Positions 20,116 through 29,088 of a DNA stretch of 34,686 nucleotides are shown piece after piece. This stretch comes from a virus. Numbering within the stretch: position 1 is the first letter of the stretch; each line of letters opens with the position of its first letter. The stretch covers positions 1 through 34,686 of IMG/VR virus record IMGVR_UViG_3300042521_000852; one strand, given 5' to 3'. Under the pieces are notes generated by a model. That model was not told the origin of the DNA. It saw nothing but the letters and a program-made list of their open reading frames with translations, and searched no databases. Both the position numbers and the translations under genes were made by a program.

Positions 20116-21060
20116 ATGGTCAATCACAACATATCAACAGACTTATCAACAGACTTGAGCAGTTATGCACAGGATTATGTGAGTTATTCACAGGATACCC
20201 ACGGGTCCTCCCATGGGGTCTTAGCCTCGCGGGTTACGCGGCCGCGAAAATTGGCTAGAGCCAGCACGTCTATAGTTCCTTCCGTGAAACAGTGCGCTGA
20301 TTGTCAGGAAAGTTTTTCTGGCGATATTCGGGCGATTCGGTGTGAGCCTTGCAAAGAAACTCACGGGGAAAAAAGGAAAAAAGAAAAGGCAGCGCGTAAT
20401 TACACAAAGCATCGAGAGCAGCGGATCGCTAAACAGAAAGAGCGAATGACGCGTCTTGAGGCTCTTGGTGTTGCTAAGGAAGTAAAACGTAAATACAGAA
20501 AGGCGCAGCGGCTCCGGTATGTATCTGCCGGTCTCACTATTAAAGGAACCGAGCGAAAAGTTAATTTAGAAGAAACGAAAGAAAAGAAATTTAAGTTAAG
20601 GCTAAGGAAGTGGCGCAGGGAATGGTTAAGTTCCAGTGCTCCCGATCCTTGCGTAGCAGCATGGTATCGAGCGACAGACAAGCCGTGGAACAACCCTCGG
20701 ATAACGGCTGGTGAGAAGTTTAGAGTTCGATACGAATGTGATCATGTTTTCAGAGCAAGAGAAATTCTTAAAACACAGGTTCGCAAAAAGGCGCGTGCCA
20801 GAAGGATTGAATCGCAGTCGGATGGAACTCTGACCGCACAATCGCTCGGCGCGTTATTCGCAGATGCTAAATTCTGCGCTTACTGCATGGAGTCATTTGA
20901 GAACTCAAGAGAAAAGACGCTAGATCACGTTGAGCCGTTGTATCTTGGCGGGCAGCACTCGCTAGACAATGCGGTTATCGCTTGCGTGTCGTGTAATTCT
21001 TCAAAAGGGAAAAAGAGTCTAGTCAGATGGCTAATCGCGGCGCAGCAGAAGTTGAACTGA
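20116..21060 (+). CDS. HNH endonuclease with zinc fingers
   Basis: Up to 314 residues from ATG 20116. That start has only a weak site, and the first 55 residues are low-complexity and overlie the DnaA-like boxes, so translation may begin later (TTG 20251 or GTG 20284). Near the N-terminus CADCQ...CEPCK is a zinc finger. A long basic helical region follows (EKRKKEKAARNYTKHREQ onward). The HNH core is CAYCMESF, then TLDHVEPLYLGGQHSLDN and ACVSCNSSKGKK, with all Cys, His and Asn ligands present. HNH proteins next to terminase genes assist DNA cleavage in packaging (HK97 gp74). A homing nuclease is the alternative. Confidence 0.88.
   Translation: MVNHNISTDLSTDLSSYAQDYVSYSQDTHGSSHGVLASRVTRPRKLARASTSIVPSVKQCADCQESFSGDIRAIRCEPCKETHGEKRKKEKAARNYTKHREQRIAKQKERMTRLEALGVAKEVKRKYRKAQRLRYVSAGLTIKGTERKVNLEETKEKKFKLRLRKWRREWLSSSAPDPCVAAWYRATDKPWNNPRITAGEKFRVRYECDHVFRAREILKTQVRKKARARRIESQSDGTLTAQSLGALFADAKFCAYCMESFENSREKTLDHVEPLYLGGQHSLDNAVIACVSCNSSKGKKSLVRWLIAAQQKLN
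20131..20192 (+). other. DnaA-box-like array
   Basis: ATATCAACA (20131-20139), TTATCAACA (20143-20151), TTATGCACA (20163-20171) and TTATTCACA (20184-20192). The last two match the DnaA consensus TTATNCACA exactly and the second differs at one position. The three best boxes start 20 and 21 bases apart, two helical turns, all in the same direction. The first two form a 12-base direct repeat. The array lies in the first codons of the HNH reading frame. It may be an origin or a DnaA-controlled site. Confidence 0.65.
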
Positions 21061-21563
21061 CGAAATTAAATCAACAGCAAATTGCGTTTATCTGCGGGGT
21101 TACATCACGCAGCATCCGTGATTGGGCAGATGCTCCGCGCAATTCGGATGGAACTTACAACGCGCAAGAGTTCATCGCGTGGTTTTTGCAGCGATCAAGC
21201 GGCGGTAACGGCGAGAAAGAATTTAATAACCAGCGCGAAAGGCTCGCGGCTGCACAGGCTGAAAAAGTCGAAACAGAAAATCGAATTCGTCGAGGAGAGT
21301 TAGCCGACACGAAAGAAATGGTCGAGATGTGGTCGGGAGTTCTTGCGGCGGTTCGTGCGAAGTTGCTCTCATTGCCTACCAAGTTAGGGCCACAACTTGT
21401 CAACACAGCAGATCCAGCAGTTATCGTCGGACGAATCAGAACAGAAGTCTATTCAGCCCTCGATGAACTTGCAGGAGATTCGACAGAAGTTAGTGTCGAT
21501 TCTCAAGCCGCCACCGAGATTGACGGTGAGTCAATGGGCAGATCGATACAGGAGACTATCTAG
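21027..21563 (+). CDS. Terminase small subunit, Nu1-like
   Basis: 178 residues from ATG 21027, overlapping the HNH gene by 34 bases. KLNQQQIAFICGVTSRSIRD followed by WADAPRNSDGTYNAQEFIAW is the winged-helix DNA-binding domain of the Nu1 family. RERLAAAQAEKVETENRIRR, then GELADTKEMVEMWSGVLAAV, is the standard linker helix. It binds phage DNA and directs the large subunit. The 3' end overlaps the large subunit gene by about 100 bases. Confidence 0.88.
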   Translation: MANRGAAEVELTKLNQQQIAFICGVTSRSIRDWADAPRNSDGTYNAQEFIAWFLQRSSGGNGEKEFNNQRERLAAAQAEKVETENRIRRGELADTKEMVEMWSGVLAAVRAKLLSLPTKLGPQLVNTADPAVIVGRIRTEVYSALDELAGDSTEVSVDSQAATEIDGESMGRSIQETI

Positions 21564-23292
21564 CGAGGCATCGGCAGAGCCGGGCGTTTGGCGAACTTCT
21601 CGCGCGCCTTTTCAGCGCGGCATCATGGATGCGGTTACTGATGAGACGATCAGAGAAGTGTGGATTCAAAAATCTGCACAGGTAGGATGGACCGAAATCC
21701 TCAATAACGTAATTGCGTATCACGTTCATCAAGACCCCGCGCCGATGCTGCTAGTTCAGCCGACGCTCGAGATGGCCGAGTCGTGGAGCAAAGACCGATT
21801 TGCTCCGATGATTCGAGACACGACGGTTCTCGCAGAACGGATTGCTGACCCGAAGGCGAGAGACAGCGGCAATACGCTGCTCCATAAAAAGTTTACGGGT
21901 GGGCACTTAACTGTAGCCGGTGCGAATAGCCCATCGGGACTAGCATCGCGCCCGATTAGAATTGTGCTATTCGACGAGGTGGATAGATACCCCTCGAGTG
22001 CAGGAACGGAAGGAGATCCGATCTCGCTCGGTCGTAAGCGAACGGCCACCTTTTGGAGTCGCAAAGTTTTGGCAGGATCGACGCCGACGATTAAAGGATC
22101 GAGCCGAGTAGAGGCTGGATTTGAGTCAGGCGACCAACGGTTTTATTTTGTTCCCTGCATACATTGTGGCGAGTTCCAGAGATTAGTTTGGGCACAGGTT
22201 AAGTGGCCTGAAGGTCAGCCGGAGTTAGCCGAATACGTCTGCGTGGCGTGTGGCGCTATGCTCAACGAGGCCGACAAAGCCGAGATGCTGCAGGCTGGAG
22301 AATGGCGAGGAACGAAGCCCTTTAACGGTATCGCATCTTTCCATATCAGCGAACTATATTCGCCTTGGTCTACTTGGGCAGATATGGCGGTCGCTTTCGT
22401 ACAGGCGAAGAAGTTTCCAGAGACGCTACAGACTTGGATCAATACCTCACTCGGGGAGACCTTCGAGGAACGAGGCGAACAGGTCGAGACGGTTGGCCTA
22501 GCACAGCGTCGAGAGCCGTATACGGCACAGTCGATACCGCAACAGGTATTGATGCTGACGGCTGGCGTAGACGTACAGGATGATCGGCTCGAGGTGACCG
22601 TTGTCGGTTACGGACGCGATGAAGAGATGTGGGTTATAGATCACGCAGTCTTGCGTGGCGATCCTGGCTCCGATTCGCTCTGGAACGACCTAGACGGCTA
22701 TCTAGCGAGAAAGCGTGAGACCGAAGACGGTAGACCGCTGCTCATCGAAGCGGCTGCTATCGACTCTGGCGGTCACTTCACGCAACAGGTTTATGCTCAT
22801 TGCGCTAAACGAAAAGCGCGACGAGTTTGGGCAATTAAGGGAGCGGGTGGCTTCGGTCGGTTGATCTGGCCGAAGTCAGCAGGACGGGCAGGGAAAACCT
22901 CGGCGCAGGTTTTTATAGTTGGCGTGGATACCGCGAAGGATGTTCTATTCGGACGCCTCAAGCGGATACACCAACCGGGAGCGGGATACATTCACTTTCC
23001 CGTTTCGGTCGATGAGGTCTACTTTGACCAATTGACCGCCGAGACGTTGATTTATCGAATGGTGCAGGGACGGCGGGTCAGGTCATATAAGCCGCGCTCA
23101 TCGGGCAGTAGAACGGAAGCCCTCGACTGTCTCGTCTACGCTTATGCGGCCTTTATAGGGCGCAACGGCCCGATGGTACTGCCGAACCGGAAAGTGGAAC
23201 CAGTTGCAGAGCAGCAAGTCACACCGCAACAGCAGAAGCCGATGCGGAGACCCGCACCGGTGCGTAGCGGTTGGATGAACGGGTGGAGATAA
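21463..23292 (+). CDS. Terminase large subunit, GpA family
   Basis: 609 residues from ATG 21463; the frame is open back to TTG 21397 and neither start has a clear ribosome site. ATPase part: Walker A-like QKSAQVGWT (residues 69-77) and Walker B IVLFDEVD (167-174). A zinc pair follows, CIHC (232-235) and CVAC (260-263). The nuclease part starts at AGVDVQDDRLEV (Asp370), then AIDSGGH and a final EALDCLVYAYAA. This is the lambda gpA type, which often cuts at cos sites, although GpA-like enzymes also occur in other packaging modes. The protein pumps DNA into the prohead. A Gln/Pro-rich tail ends the gene. Confidence 0.95.
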   Translation: MNLQEIRQKLVSILKPPPRLTVSQWADRYRRLSSEASAEPGVWRTSRAPFQRGIMDAVTDETIREVWIQKSAQVGWTEILNNVIAYHVHQDPAPMLLVQPTLEMAESWSKDRFAPMIRDTTVLAERIADPKARDSGNTLLHKKFTGGHLTVAGANSPSGLASRPIRIVLFDEVDRYPSSAGTEGDPISLGRKRTATFWSRKVLAGSTPTIKGSSRVEAGFESGDQRFYFVPCIHCGEFQRLVWAQVKWPEGQPELAEYVCVACGAMLNEADKAEMLQAGEWRGTKPFNGIASFHISELYSPWSTWADMAVAFVQAKKFPETLQTWINTSLGETFEERGEQVETVGLAQRREPYTAQSIPQQVLMLTAGVDVQDDRLEVTVVGYGRDEEMWVIDHAVLRGDPGSDSLWNDLDGYLARKRETEDGRPLLIEAAAIDSGGHFTQQVYAHCAKRKARRVWAIKGAGGFGRLIWPKSAGRAGKTSAQVFIVGVDTAKDVLFGRLKRIHQPGAGYIHFPVSVDEVYFDQLTAETLIYRMVQGRRVRSYKPRSSGSRTEALDCLVYAYAAFIGRNGPMVLPNRKVEPVAEQQVTPQQQKPMRRPAPVRSGWMNGWR

Positions 23293-23293
23293 G

Positions 23294-23563
23294 ATGAATT
23301 CAGTTCTATTGATTATCTACGTCATATTGCAAGCCGCCGATATCCAAACGACGGTGATCGGATTGTCCGAAGGCAAGACGGAAGCGAATCCGTTTCTCGC
23401 TAAACTGTTTGAGTTCATCGAGCCGGCCGCGGCGATGATTATCGTCAAGATCGCTGGCATCTTCGCTTTATGGTGGATTGATGTTTGGCAGATCACCGCG
23501 ATTGCTTGTGCGGTCTATGCGTGGGTCGTTGCGAATAACATTAAAGTGATTTCGGGGAAATGA
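23294..23563 (+). CDS. Membrane protein, DUF5658-like
   Basis: 89 residues from ATG 23294, one base after the terminase stop, with GGTGGAGA upstream. Three hydrophobic segments: VLLIIYVILQAADIQTTV, AAAMIIVKIAGIFALWWI and ITAIACAVYAWVVANNI. The DIQTTVIGLSEGKTEANPF motif is typical of DUF5658 proteins. Function unknown. An unusual companion for terminase and portal genes; it may act in superinfection exclusion or as a membrane accessory. Confidence 0.8.
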   Translation: MNSVLLIIYVILQAADIQTTVIGLSEGKTEANPFLAKLFEFIEPAAAMIIVKIAGIFALWWIDVWQITAIACAVYAWVVANNIKVISGK

Positions 23564-23581
23564 CCCGAGGCAGGAGTGCCT

Positions 23582-24169
23582 ATGGCTAACCTTTTTGATT
23601 CTGCAAACTACCCGACTCGCGAACCGGATTCGCTGCAAGCGGGTGATCTGTGGGCATGGAAGCGCACCGATTTAGTTACCGACTACCCGTTTTCGGCCTA
23701 CTCGCTTTCTTATGTAGCGCGCCGCGAGATTACCGGAGAGCGCATCGCTATCTCTGCGACTGGCTCGACGGAGGCCTATACGGTAGCCGTGAGTTCGGCA
23801 ACGACCGCTGACTATCAAGCCGGACGCTATCACTGGGTGGCATATATTACGCGTACCTCGGATTCGGCAAGAATAGAAGTCGATAAAGGCGTCTTTGAGG
23901 TCGTACCGAACCGCTCAACTTCTTCGGATGACCCGCGGTCATTCGCGCAGATTGCTCTCGATAACATTGAGACCTATCTGAAAGACCCGACTAATATCTC
24001 TGCGGCATCCTACTCGATTGCCGGCAGATCGCTTTCTCGGTGGAATCGCGCTGATCTTTTAGTGGAGCGCGAGCGGCTAAAAGGCGAGGTGACTCGAGAG
24101 CGTCGTGCGGAACAAATCGCGCGAGGGCTTGGGACTAACGCCACAATTCGCGTGAGGTTCACGGCATGA
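23582..24169 (+). CDS. Head-tail connector, gpW-like C-terminus with N-terminal beta domain
   Basis: 195 residues from ATG 23582 (AGGAG six bases upstream); GTG 23576 is the only alternative. Residues about 10-110 form a beta-rich domain (YSLSYVARREITGERIAISA, GRYHWVAYITRTSDSARIEV). The C-terminal 75 residues, DNIETYLKDPTNISAASYSI followed by AGRSLSRWNRADLLVERERL, resemble the gpW/head-tail joining region that follows terminase in lambda-like phages. Gene order A-W-B supports this. ATGA coupling links it to the portal gene. Confidence 0.65.
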   Translation: MANLFDSANYPTREPDSLQAGDLWAWKRTDLVTDYPFSAYSLSYVARREITGERIAISATGSTEAYTVAVSSATTADYQAGRYHWVAYITRTSDSARIEVDKGVFEVVPNRSTSSDDPRSFAQIALDNIETYLKDPTNISAASYSIAGRSLSRWNRADLLVERERLKGEVTRERRAEQIARGLGTNATIRVRFTA

Positions 24170-25599
24170 GTCTATTAGATTATTTCAAACGACAAACGCC
24201 AAAGCCTCGTAAGCGATCTTTCGAGGCGGCAAATACTGGCCGACTATTTTCGGATTGGTTAGTTCAAACTAAAACCGCCGACAGCGATATTCGCTATGCG
24301 CTCAAGGCGATGCGCGCACGTTCGCGCGATCTTTGCCAGAACAATGATTATGCGCGACGCTATCTCGACCTCGTTGCGACTAACGTCGTTGGGCCGAAAG
24401 GCATCACGCTACAGGTGCGTGCTCGAGAGCCGAACGGAATTCTCGATCAGGTAGCGAACCAGCAACTTGAAGCGGCTTTCTACGCATGGGCGCAGCCGGG
24501 AGTTTGCACCGTTGATGGCCGCCTCTCTTGGGTTGATGCACAGCGAGTATTTATCGAGAGCGTTGCGCGAGACGGCGAATGCTTTGTGCTTTTCGTTGAG
24601 GATAATGCGAACCCGTTCCGCTTCCGTATTCAATTTATCGACGCAGACCTGATCGACCAAGACAAAAACGAGATTCTGGCTAACGGCGGTCAGATTCGCA
24701 TGGGTATCGAGGTCGATGCCTCTGGCCGCCCTGTTGCTTATCACGTTCGCGTACGACCGCCTGACGATTATCAGATCGGCAACACTAGCCCGAAAACAGA
24801 GCGTATCCCTGCCGATAGAATGATTCATGCTTTCCGCGTTGATCGCATCGGGCAGAATCGCGGAACTCCATGGACAGCCACCTCGATGACTCGCTTGAAG
24901 ATGCTTGGCGGTTACGAAGAGGCTGAATTAGTTGCCGCTCGAGTCTCGGCCTCTAAGATGGGATTCTTCGTCTCGGAATCTGGCGACGAATATCAAGGCG
25001 ACGGCACAAATCAGGATGGCACGTTGAACATGGACGTGCAGCCTGGACAGTTCTCACAACTGCCGGCCGGTGTAGATTTCAAAGCATACGATCCGCAGCA
25101 TCCTTCAACTGCTTTCCGTGACTTCGAAAAGGCGATGCTTCGCGGTATCGCTTCTGGTCTCGGCGTTTCGTATACCTCGCTCGCTAACGATCTTGAAGCG
25201 GTATCGTATTCTTCGATTCGTCAGGGCTTGCTCGAGGAGCGCGATCACTGGCGAACGGTGCAGCACTGGGTGATCGAGCACTTCTGCCAGCCGGTCTATT
25301 TGCGATGGCTGCGTCAAACGCTTGACTCTGGCGTTGTCAATTTGCCGGCGAATAAGTTTTTCAAATTCAGCAGCACCACTTGGGTTCCCCGCGGTTGGCA
25401 GTGGGTCGATCCTCGCAATGAGGCCGAGGCGCAGATTCTTGCTATCAACAACGGCTTGATGACTAGAACGCAAGCCCTAGCCGAACGCGGCCTTGATATT
25501 GAAGACGTGATGCGTGAGCGACAAGCCGAGGATGAAATCATTGCCTCCTACGGTGTGAATATCGCCTCTGCTCCGCAAGCGCCAGTGCAGGAGGTCTAA
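24166..25599 (+). CDS. Portal protein, lambda gpB family
   Basis: 477 residues. RSRDLCQNNDYARRYLDLVA, then NVVGPKGITLQVRA, then DGECFVLFVED, IQFIDADLIDQ and IHAFRVDRIGQNRGTPW are family landmarks. So are MLRGIASGLGVSYTSLAND, SYSSIRQGLLEERDHWRTVQ and FSSTTWVPRGWQWVDPRNEA. The protein forms the dodecameric ring at the capsid vertex through which DNA passes. Length is close to the usual 500-530. Next in lambda would be the prohead protease, but here an adhesin cassette intervenes. Confidence 0.95.
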   Translation: MSLLDYFKRQTPKPRKRSFEAANTGRLFSDWLVQTKTADSDIRYALKAMRARSRDLCQNNDYARRYLDLVATNVVGPKGITLQVRAREPNGILDQVANQQLEAAFYAWAQPGVCTVDGRLSWVDAQRVFIESVARDGECFVLFVEDNANPFRFRIQFIDADLIDQDKNEILANGGQIRMGIEVDASGRPVAYHVRVRPPDDYQIGNTSPKTERIPADRMIHAFRVDRIGQNRGTPWTATSMTRLKMLGGYEEAELVAARVSASKMGFFVSESGDEYQGDGTNQDGTLNMDVQPGQFSQLPAGVDFKAYDPQHPSTAFRDFEKAMLRGIASGLGVSYTSLANDLEAVSYSSIRQGLLEERDHWRTVQHWVIEHFCQPVYLRWLRQTLDSGVVNLPANKFFKFSSTTWVPRGWQWVDPRNEAEAQILAINNGLMTRTQALAERGLDIEDVMRERQAEDEIIASYGVNIASAPQAPVQEV

Positions 25600-25601
25600 T
25601 C

Positions 25602-25946
25602 ATGGCCGGAACACATGACATTGTTTGCGATCAGGGTGCGACTTTCTCGCGCGTTTTTACTTGGCAGGATTCAACGGGCGTTCCGGTCAATATCTCCGGC
25701 TACACGGCGCGCATGCAAGTTCGCGCGACGATTTCTTCGGCTTCTACCCTGCTTACGTTTACGACCGAGAACGGCGGCATTACGCTCGGCGGTTCTGCCG
25801 GTACGATTACGGTAACGGCTACTGCAGCAACAACCGCAGCAGTCACAGCGGGTTGCTATGTCTATGATTTGGAATTGATCAACGGCGCAACGGTTTATCG
25901 TTTAGTGCAGGGTCAATTTACGGTTGATGGAGAGGTCACGCGATGA
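25602..25946 (+). CDS. Ig-like beta-sandwich virion protein
   Basis: 114 residues from ATG 25602 with GGAGG upstream. [20 protein letters not shown], then [28 protein letters not shown], and [18 protein letters not shown] with [11 protein letters not shown] is a pattern common in phages just upstream of fibre genes. It probably links a fibre to the particle. ATGA coupling to the collagen-like gene supports a joint assembly. Confidence 0.75.
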   Translation: MAGTHDIVCDQGATFSRVFTWQDSTGVPVNISGYTARMQVRATISSASTLLTFTTENGGITLGGSAGTITVTATAATTAAVTAGCYVYDLELINGATVYRLVQGQFTVDGEVTR

Positions 25947-27595
25947 CGCAATACACCGTTATCGTAGATGAGACAATCAATAACATCGTTGTTGACGAAA
26001 CTACGCAAAACGTCATCGTGCGTGGTCCCGGTCCACAGGGTGCGGTAGGCCCGACAGGGCCGACAGGCGGCGGCGGCACATTAGGGTATTACGGTGCGTT
26101 CTACGATACGACCGATCAGCCGTTGATCAATACGGCTTCAGCACAACCGATCTCTTTCAACGGCACATCGGAAGCCTCTGGCGTTTCGATTCAACTCAAT
26201 GATCGAATCGTGTTCACCTATGCTGGAACGTACTCGATCACTTTTTCAGTGCAGTTGCTCAACACGAATCAGACTGCCCACTATGCTGATATTTGGTTAC
26301 GATTAAATGGCTCAGACGTTGCCGATTCTTCATCTCGTTTTGATGTTCCTGCTCGCAAATCGCAAAATGTTTACGGTCATTTAGTCGGCACAGTCAATTA
26401 TGTTCTGACGGTAACTGCCGGCCAATACATTCAACTGTATTGGAATTCCGACTCAACTGAGGTTTCTATTGAAACACTAGCCGCCGGAACTGCGCCGACC
26501 ACTCCGCGCACTCCGTCTATTATTTTGACGGCGACTCAGGTGATGTATAACCAAGTCGGCCCAACGGGTCCGACGGGGGCAGGACCAACGGGTCCAACGG
26601 GTGATATCGGAGCGACAGGATCGACCGGCGCACAAGGCATTCAGGGTATTGCAGGGCCAACAGGTCCGACCGGATCGACCGGAGCGACGGGTGCTACAGG
26701 CCCAACCGGAGCCACTGGTGATACAGGAGCCATTGGCCCAACGGGTCCGACCGGCGCACAGGGGATTCAGGGCGTTACTGGCCCGACCGGTGCGCAGGGT
26801 ATCCAAGGCGATATTGGCCCCACAGGACCGACAGGAGCCGCCTCGACCGTTGCTGGCCCGACAGGGCCGACCGGAGCGCAAGGCATTCAAGGTGAGACTG
26901 GTCCTACCGGCCCGACGGGTGCTGCCTCTACGGTCGCAGGGCCGACAGGCCCGACGGGTGCGCAAGGTGAAACAGGAGCCACCGGCGCAACGGGCGTCGC
27001 TGGGCCTACTGGTCCAACAGGCGCACAGGGCTTACAGGGCGACGTAGGCCCAACCGGACCAACGGGTGCGGCCTCTACCGTAGCCGGCCCTACGGGGCCG
27101 ACAGGTGCTCAGGGAGAAACTGGCACAACGGGCGCGGCTGGCCCAACGGGTCCGACGGGTTCAACGGGTGCTGCAGGCGCGGATGGTCCTACGGGTCCGA
27201 CCGGAGCGACTGGCGATCCGTCAACTGTGCCCGGACCGACTGGCCCGACAGGGGCTACAGGTGTCGCAGGAGCGGCAGGACCGACCGGACCTACAGGAGC
27301 CACTGGTGATAACGGAGCGGCCGGTCCTACGGGGCCGACAGGTGCATCCGGTGATGCAGGAATTGCTGGTCCTACTGGCCCTACAGGGGCGGCTTCAACC
27401 GTTGCCGGTCCTACAGGTCCTACGGGGGCTACAGGAGCGTCGGGTACTGTTGGGCCTATCGTTGAGTCAGAAATTACGATTGGTCAAAATTACACAATCA
27501 CAAGCGACAAAAACGGATTAAGTGTCGGACCTGTAACTGTTGAAACTGGCTATGCCGTTACCGTTCCGTCCGGTCAAAGGTGGGTGGTTATATGA
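25943..27595 (+). CDS. Collagen-like fibre protein
   Basis: 550 residues. The N-terminus (residues 1-35, [20 protein letters not shown]) resembles a virion-attachment strand repeat and is followed by a short GPTGPTG stretch. A C1q/TNF-like globular domain spans about residues 48-195 ([39 protein letters not shown]). About 300 residues of uninterrupted Gly-X-Y follow, dominated by GPTGPTG with GATG, GAQGIQG and GAASTVA interruptions. The C-terminus ([18 protein letters not shown]) is a short beta cap. The product should be a trimeric collagen triple-helix fibre. Position inside the head module leaves open whether it is on the capsid or the tail. Confidence 0.93.
   Translation: MTQYTVIVDETINNIVVDETTQNVIVRGPGPQGAVGPTGPTGGGGTLGYYGAFYDTTDQPLINTASAQPISFNGTSEASGVSIQLNDRIVFTYAGTYSITFSVQLLNTNQTAHYADIWLRLNGSDVADSSSRFDVPARKSQNVYGHLVGTVNYVLTVTAGQYIQLYWNSDSTEVSIETLAAGTAPTTPRTPSIILTATQVMYNQVGPTGPTGAGPTGPTGDIGATGSTGAQGIQGIAGPTGPTGSTGATGATGPTGATGDTGAIGPTGPTGAQGIQGVTGPTGAQGIQGDIGPTGPTGAASTVAGPTGPTGAQGIQGETGPTGPTGAASTVAGPTGPTGAQGETGATGATGVAGPTGPTGAQGLQGDVGPTGPTGAASTVAGPTGPTGAQGETGTTGAAGPTGPTGSTGAAGADGPTGPTGATGDPSTVPGPTGPTGATGVAGAAGPTGPTGATGDNGAAGPTGPTGASGDAGIAGPTGPTGAASTVAGPTGPTGATGASGTVGPIVESEITIGQNYTITSDKNGLSVGPVTVETGYAVTVPSGQRWVVI
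26558..27460 (+). repeat. Gly-Pro-Thr coding repeat
   Basis: About 900 bases built on GGN-CCN-ACN units encoding Gly-Pro-Thr. Codon choice varies between copies (GGC/GGT/GGG, CCG/CCA/CCT, ACA/ACG/ACC), which limits DNA-level slippage and suggests selection on the protein. Blocks such as [14 protein letters not shown] recur at least five times. Confidence 0.9.
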
Positions 27596-28617
27596 GTACG
27601 ATTAACGCAGGAACCACACTAACAACCGCATTTACAGTCACAAGCGACACAACCGGCGCATTAGATTTGGCGACCGGCGGAACTGTTCGCATGACGCTGA
27701 CTTCTGACGGCAACTTAAACTTTGCAGGCACCGCCCAGCGCATCACGGGCGACATGAGCAATGCGACGATTGGCAATAGACTGGCGTTTCAAACCAATGT
27801 CGCCAATTCTGCAACAACATTGCTTGTGTTGCCGAATGGGTCATCCACTCAAACACAATTAAACCTTGAGTCTGATTCAAGCCTAACTAATGGAGTTGTT
27901 GGGCAGTTAATAACTCTTTCAAGTGATATTCGCCTTGCTGCGGGAATTCGCGGTACTGGTTCCTATGTTCCTTTGACTTTTTATACCGGAGGCAGCGAGA
28001 GGGTCAGGATAGATACGTCGGGCAACGTCGGTATTGGGACAACTGCGCCGAGTGGCAACTTCCAAGTTTCGGCGGCGAATGTAAGAGTTCGATTCAGCAA
28101 TACGTCTGCGACCGCCTCCACTTTTGCTTTTGGTGCTGATAGTAGTCTTGTTTGGTTAGGATCAGAAACAAACGCTGACTTTTATTTCATAACAAATAAC
28201 ACCGAAAAAATGCGTATTAAGGCTGGCGGTGAAGTTTATATCGCTGGCACCGGTGATCAAGGGCCATATAATTTACAGGTAAATGGAACCGGTATCTGGG
28301 CTGCGGGCGCATATACCAACGGTTCTGACGAACGATTGAAAGACGACATTACGACGCTTAACGATGGGCTGAATGTGGTATCGCAACTTCGTCCTGTTAC
28401 GTTTAAATACAAGCCTGACTATTCTAGAGATCAAAACGTGCAGACAGGCTTTATCGCGCAAGAACTGCAGGCTGCGTTAGAAGGAAAAAATTATCTTGAA
28501 GGAATAGTACATGCCGGCCCAGAATATCTTAACGTTGCGTATCAGAATATCATCCCTATTTTAGTCAAGGCTATTCAAGAACTCGAGGCAAAAGTAGCCG
28601 CATTGGAGGCGAAATAA
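27592..28617 (+). CDS. Spike/fibre with C-terminal S74 chaperone domain
   Basis: 341 residues from ATG 27592 (ATGA overlap). A beta-repetitive stalk ([56 protein letters not shown]) leads to the intramolecular chaperone domain, which starts near residue 236: [43 protein letters not shown]. The Ser245-Asp246 pair is the expected self-cleavage site of peptidase S74 domains, which trimerise the fibre and are then released. A coiled coil ends the protein ([19 protein letters not shown]). The stalk motif matches many tail spikes. Confidence 0.93.
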   Translation: MSTINAGTTLTTAFTVTSDTTGALDLATGGTVRMTLTSDGNLNFAGTAQRITGDMSNATIGNRLAFQTNVANSATTLLVLPNGSSTQTQLNLESDSSLTNGVVGQLITLSSDIRLAAGIRGTGSYVPLTFYTGGSERVRIDTSGNVGIGTTAPSGNFQVSAANVRVRFSNTSATASTFAFGADSSLVWLGSETNADFYFITNNTEKMRIKAGGEVYIAGTGDQGPYNLQVNGTGIWAAGAYTNGSDERLKDDITTLNDGLNVVSQLRPVTFKYKPDYSRDQNVQTGFIAQELQAALEGKNYLEGIVHAGPEYLNVAYQNIIPILVKAIQELEAKVAALEAK

Positions 28618-29085
28618 ATGGCTAGCACTATCAACGCGACTACTGGCGGCATTGTCAATACTGGCAGCGGTACGGCAGCATTAAATATCCAGACGGGCGG
28701 CACGACTGCTATTGCAATCGACGCTAGTCAAAACGTCACTGTTTCGGCAGGGTTATCGGACGCGAATGGAAGTCTTAGAAAAATTCCATTATCCGGTAGC
28801 GCAAAAACGGGCAGTTATAGCCTAGCCACTACCGACGTAGGTGAGTATATCGAGGTTGGATCAGGTGGCAGCATTACGATTCCAAATTCGACATTTTCAG
28901 CCGGAGATGTTATTTCAATATTTAACAACACGGCATCAAATATTACTATCACTTGCACTATTTCCACGGCGTATATTGCCGGAGTTGATGTTGATAAAGC
29001 GACTGTGAGTTTATCAACTAGAGGCGTCGCAACCATTCTTTTTATTAGTGGTACAGTTTGCGTTATCAGCGGAAACGTGAGTTAA
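28618..29085 (+). CDS. Small fibre-associated beta protein
   Basis: 155 residues; ATG directly follows the preceding TAA. The N-terminus ASTINATTGGIVNTGSGTAA resembles that of the S74 spike, hinting at a shared attachment or trimer-start segment. The rest (SYSLATTDVGEYIEVGSGGS, ISIFNNTASNITITCT) is a beta-sandwich or beta-helix-like tip seen in phage fibres. It may be a second fibre sharing the same socket. Confidence 0.7.
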   Translation: MASTINATTGGIVNTGSGTAALNIQTGGTTAIAIDASQNVTVSAGLSDANGSLRKIPLSGSAKTGSYSLATTDVGEYIEVGSGGSITIPNSTFSAGDVISIFNNTASNITITCTISTAYIAGVDVDKATVSLSTRGVATILFISGTVCVISGNVS

Positions 29086-29088
29086 GAA

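Noticed and set aside
20178-20192. CRP-like palindrome TGTGA-N5-TCACA
   Set aside because: The spacer is 5 instead of 6 bases and the right arm is part of a DnaA box; more simply explained as part of the box array.
26558-27460. CRISPR-like regular repeats
   Set aside because: The units are 9-18 bases, in frame and encode Gly-X-Y. There are no spacers and no cas genes.
26477-27521. Long minus-strand and alternative plus-strand open frames in the fibre gene
   Set aside because: They result from the GGN-CCN-ACN repeat, which lacks stops in several frames; composition is Arg/Gly or Pro/Val monotony.
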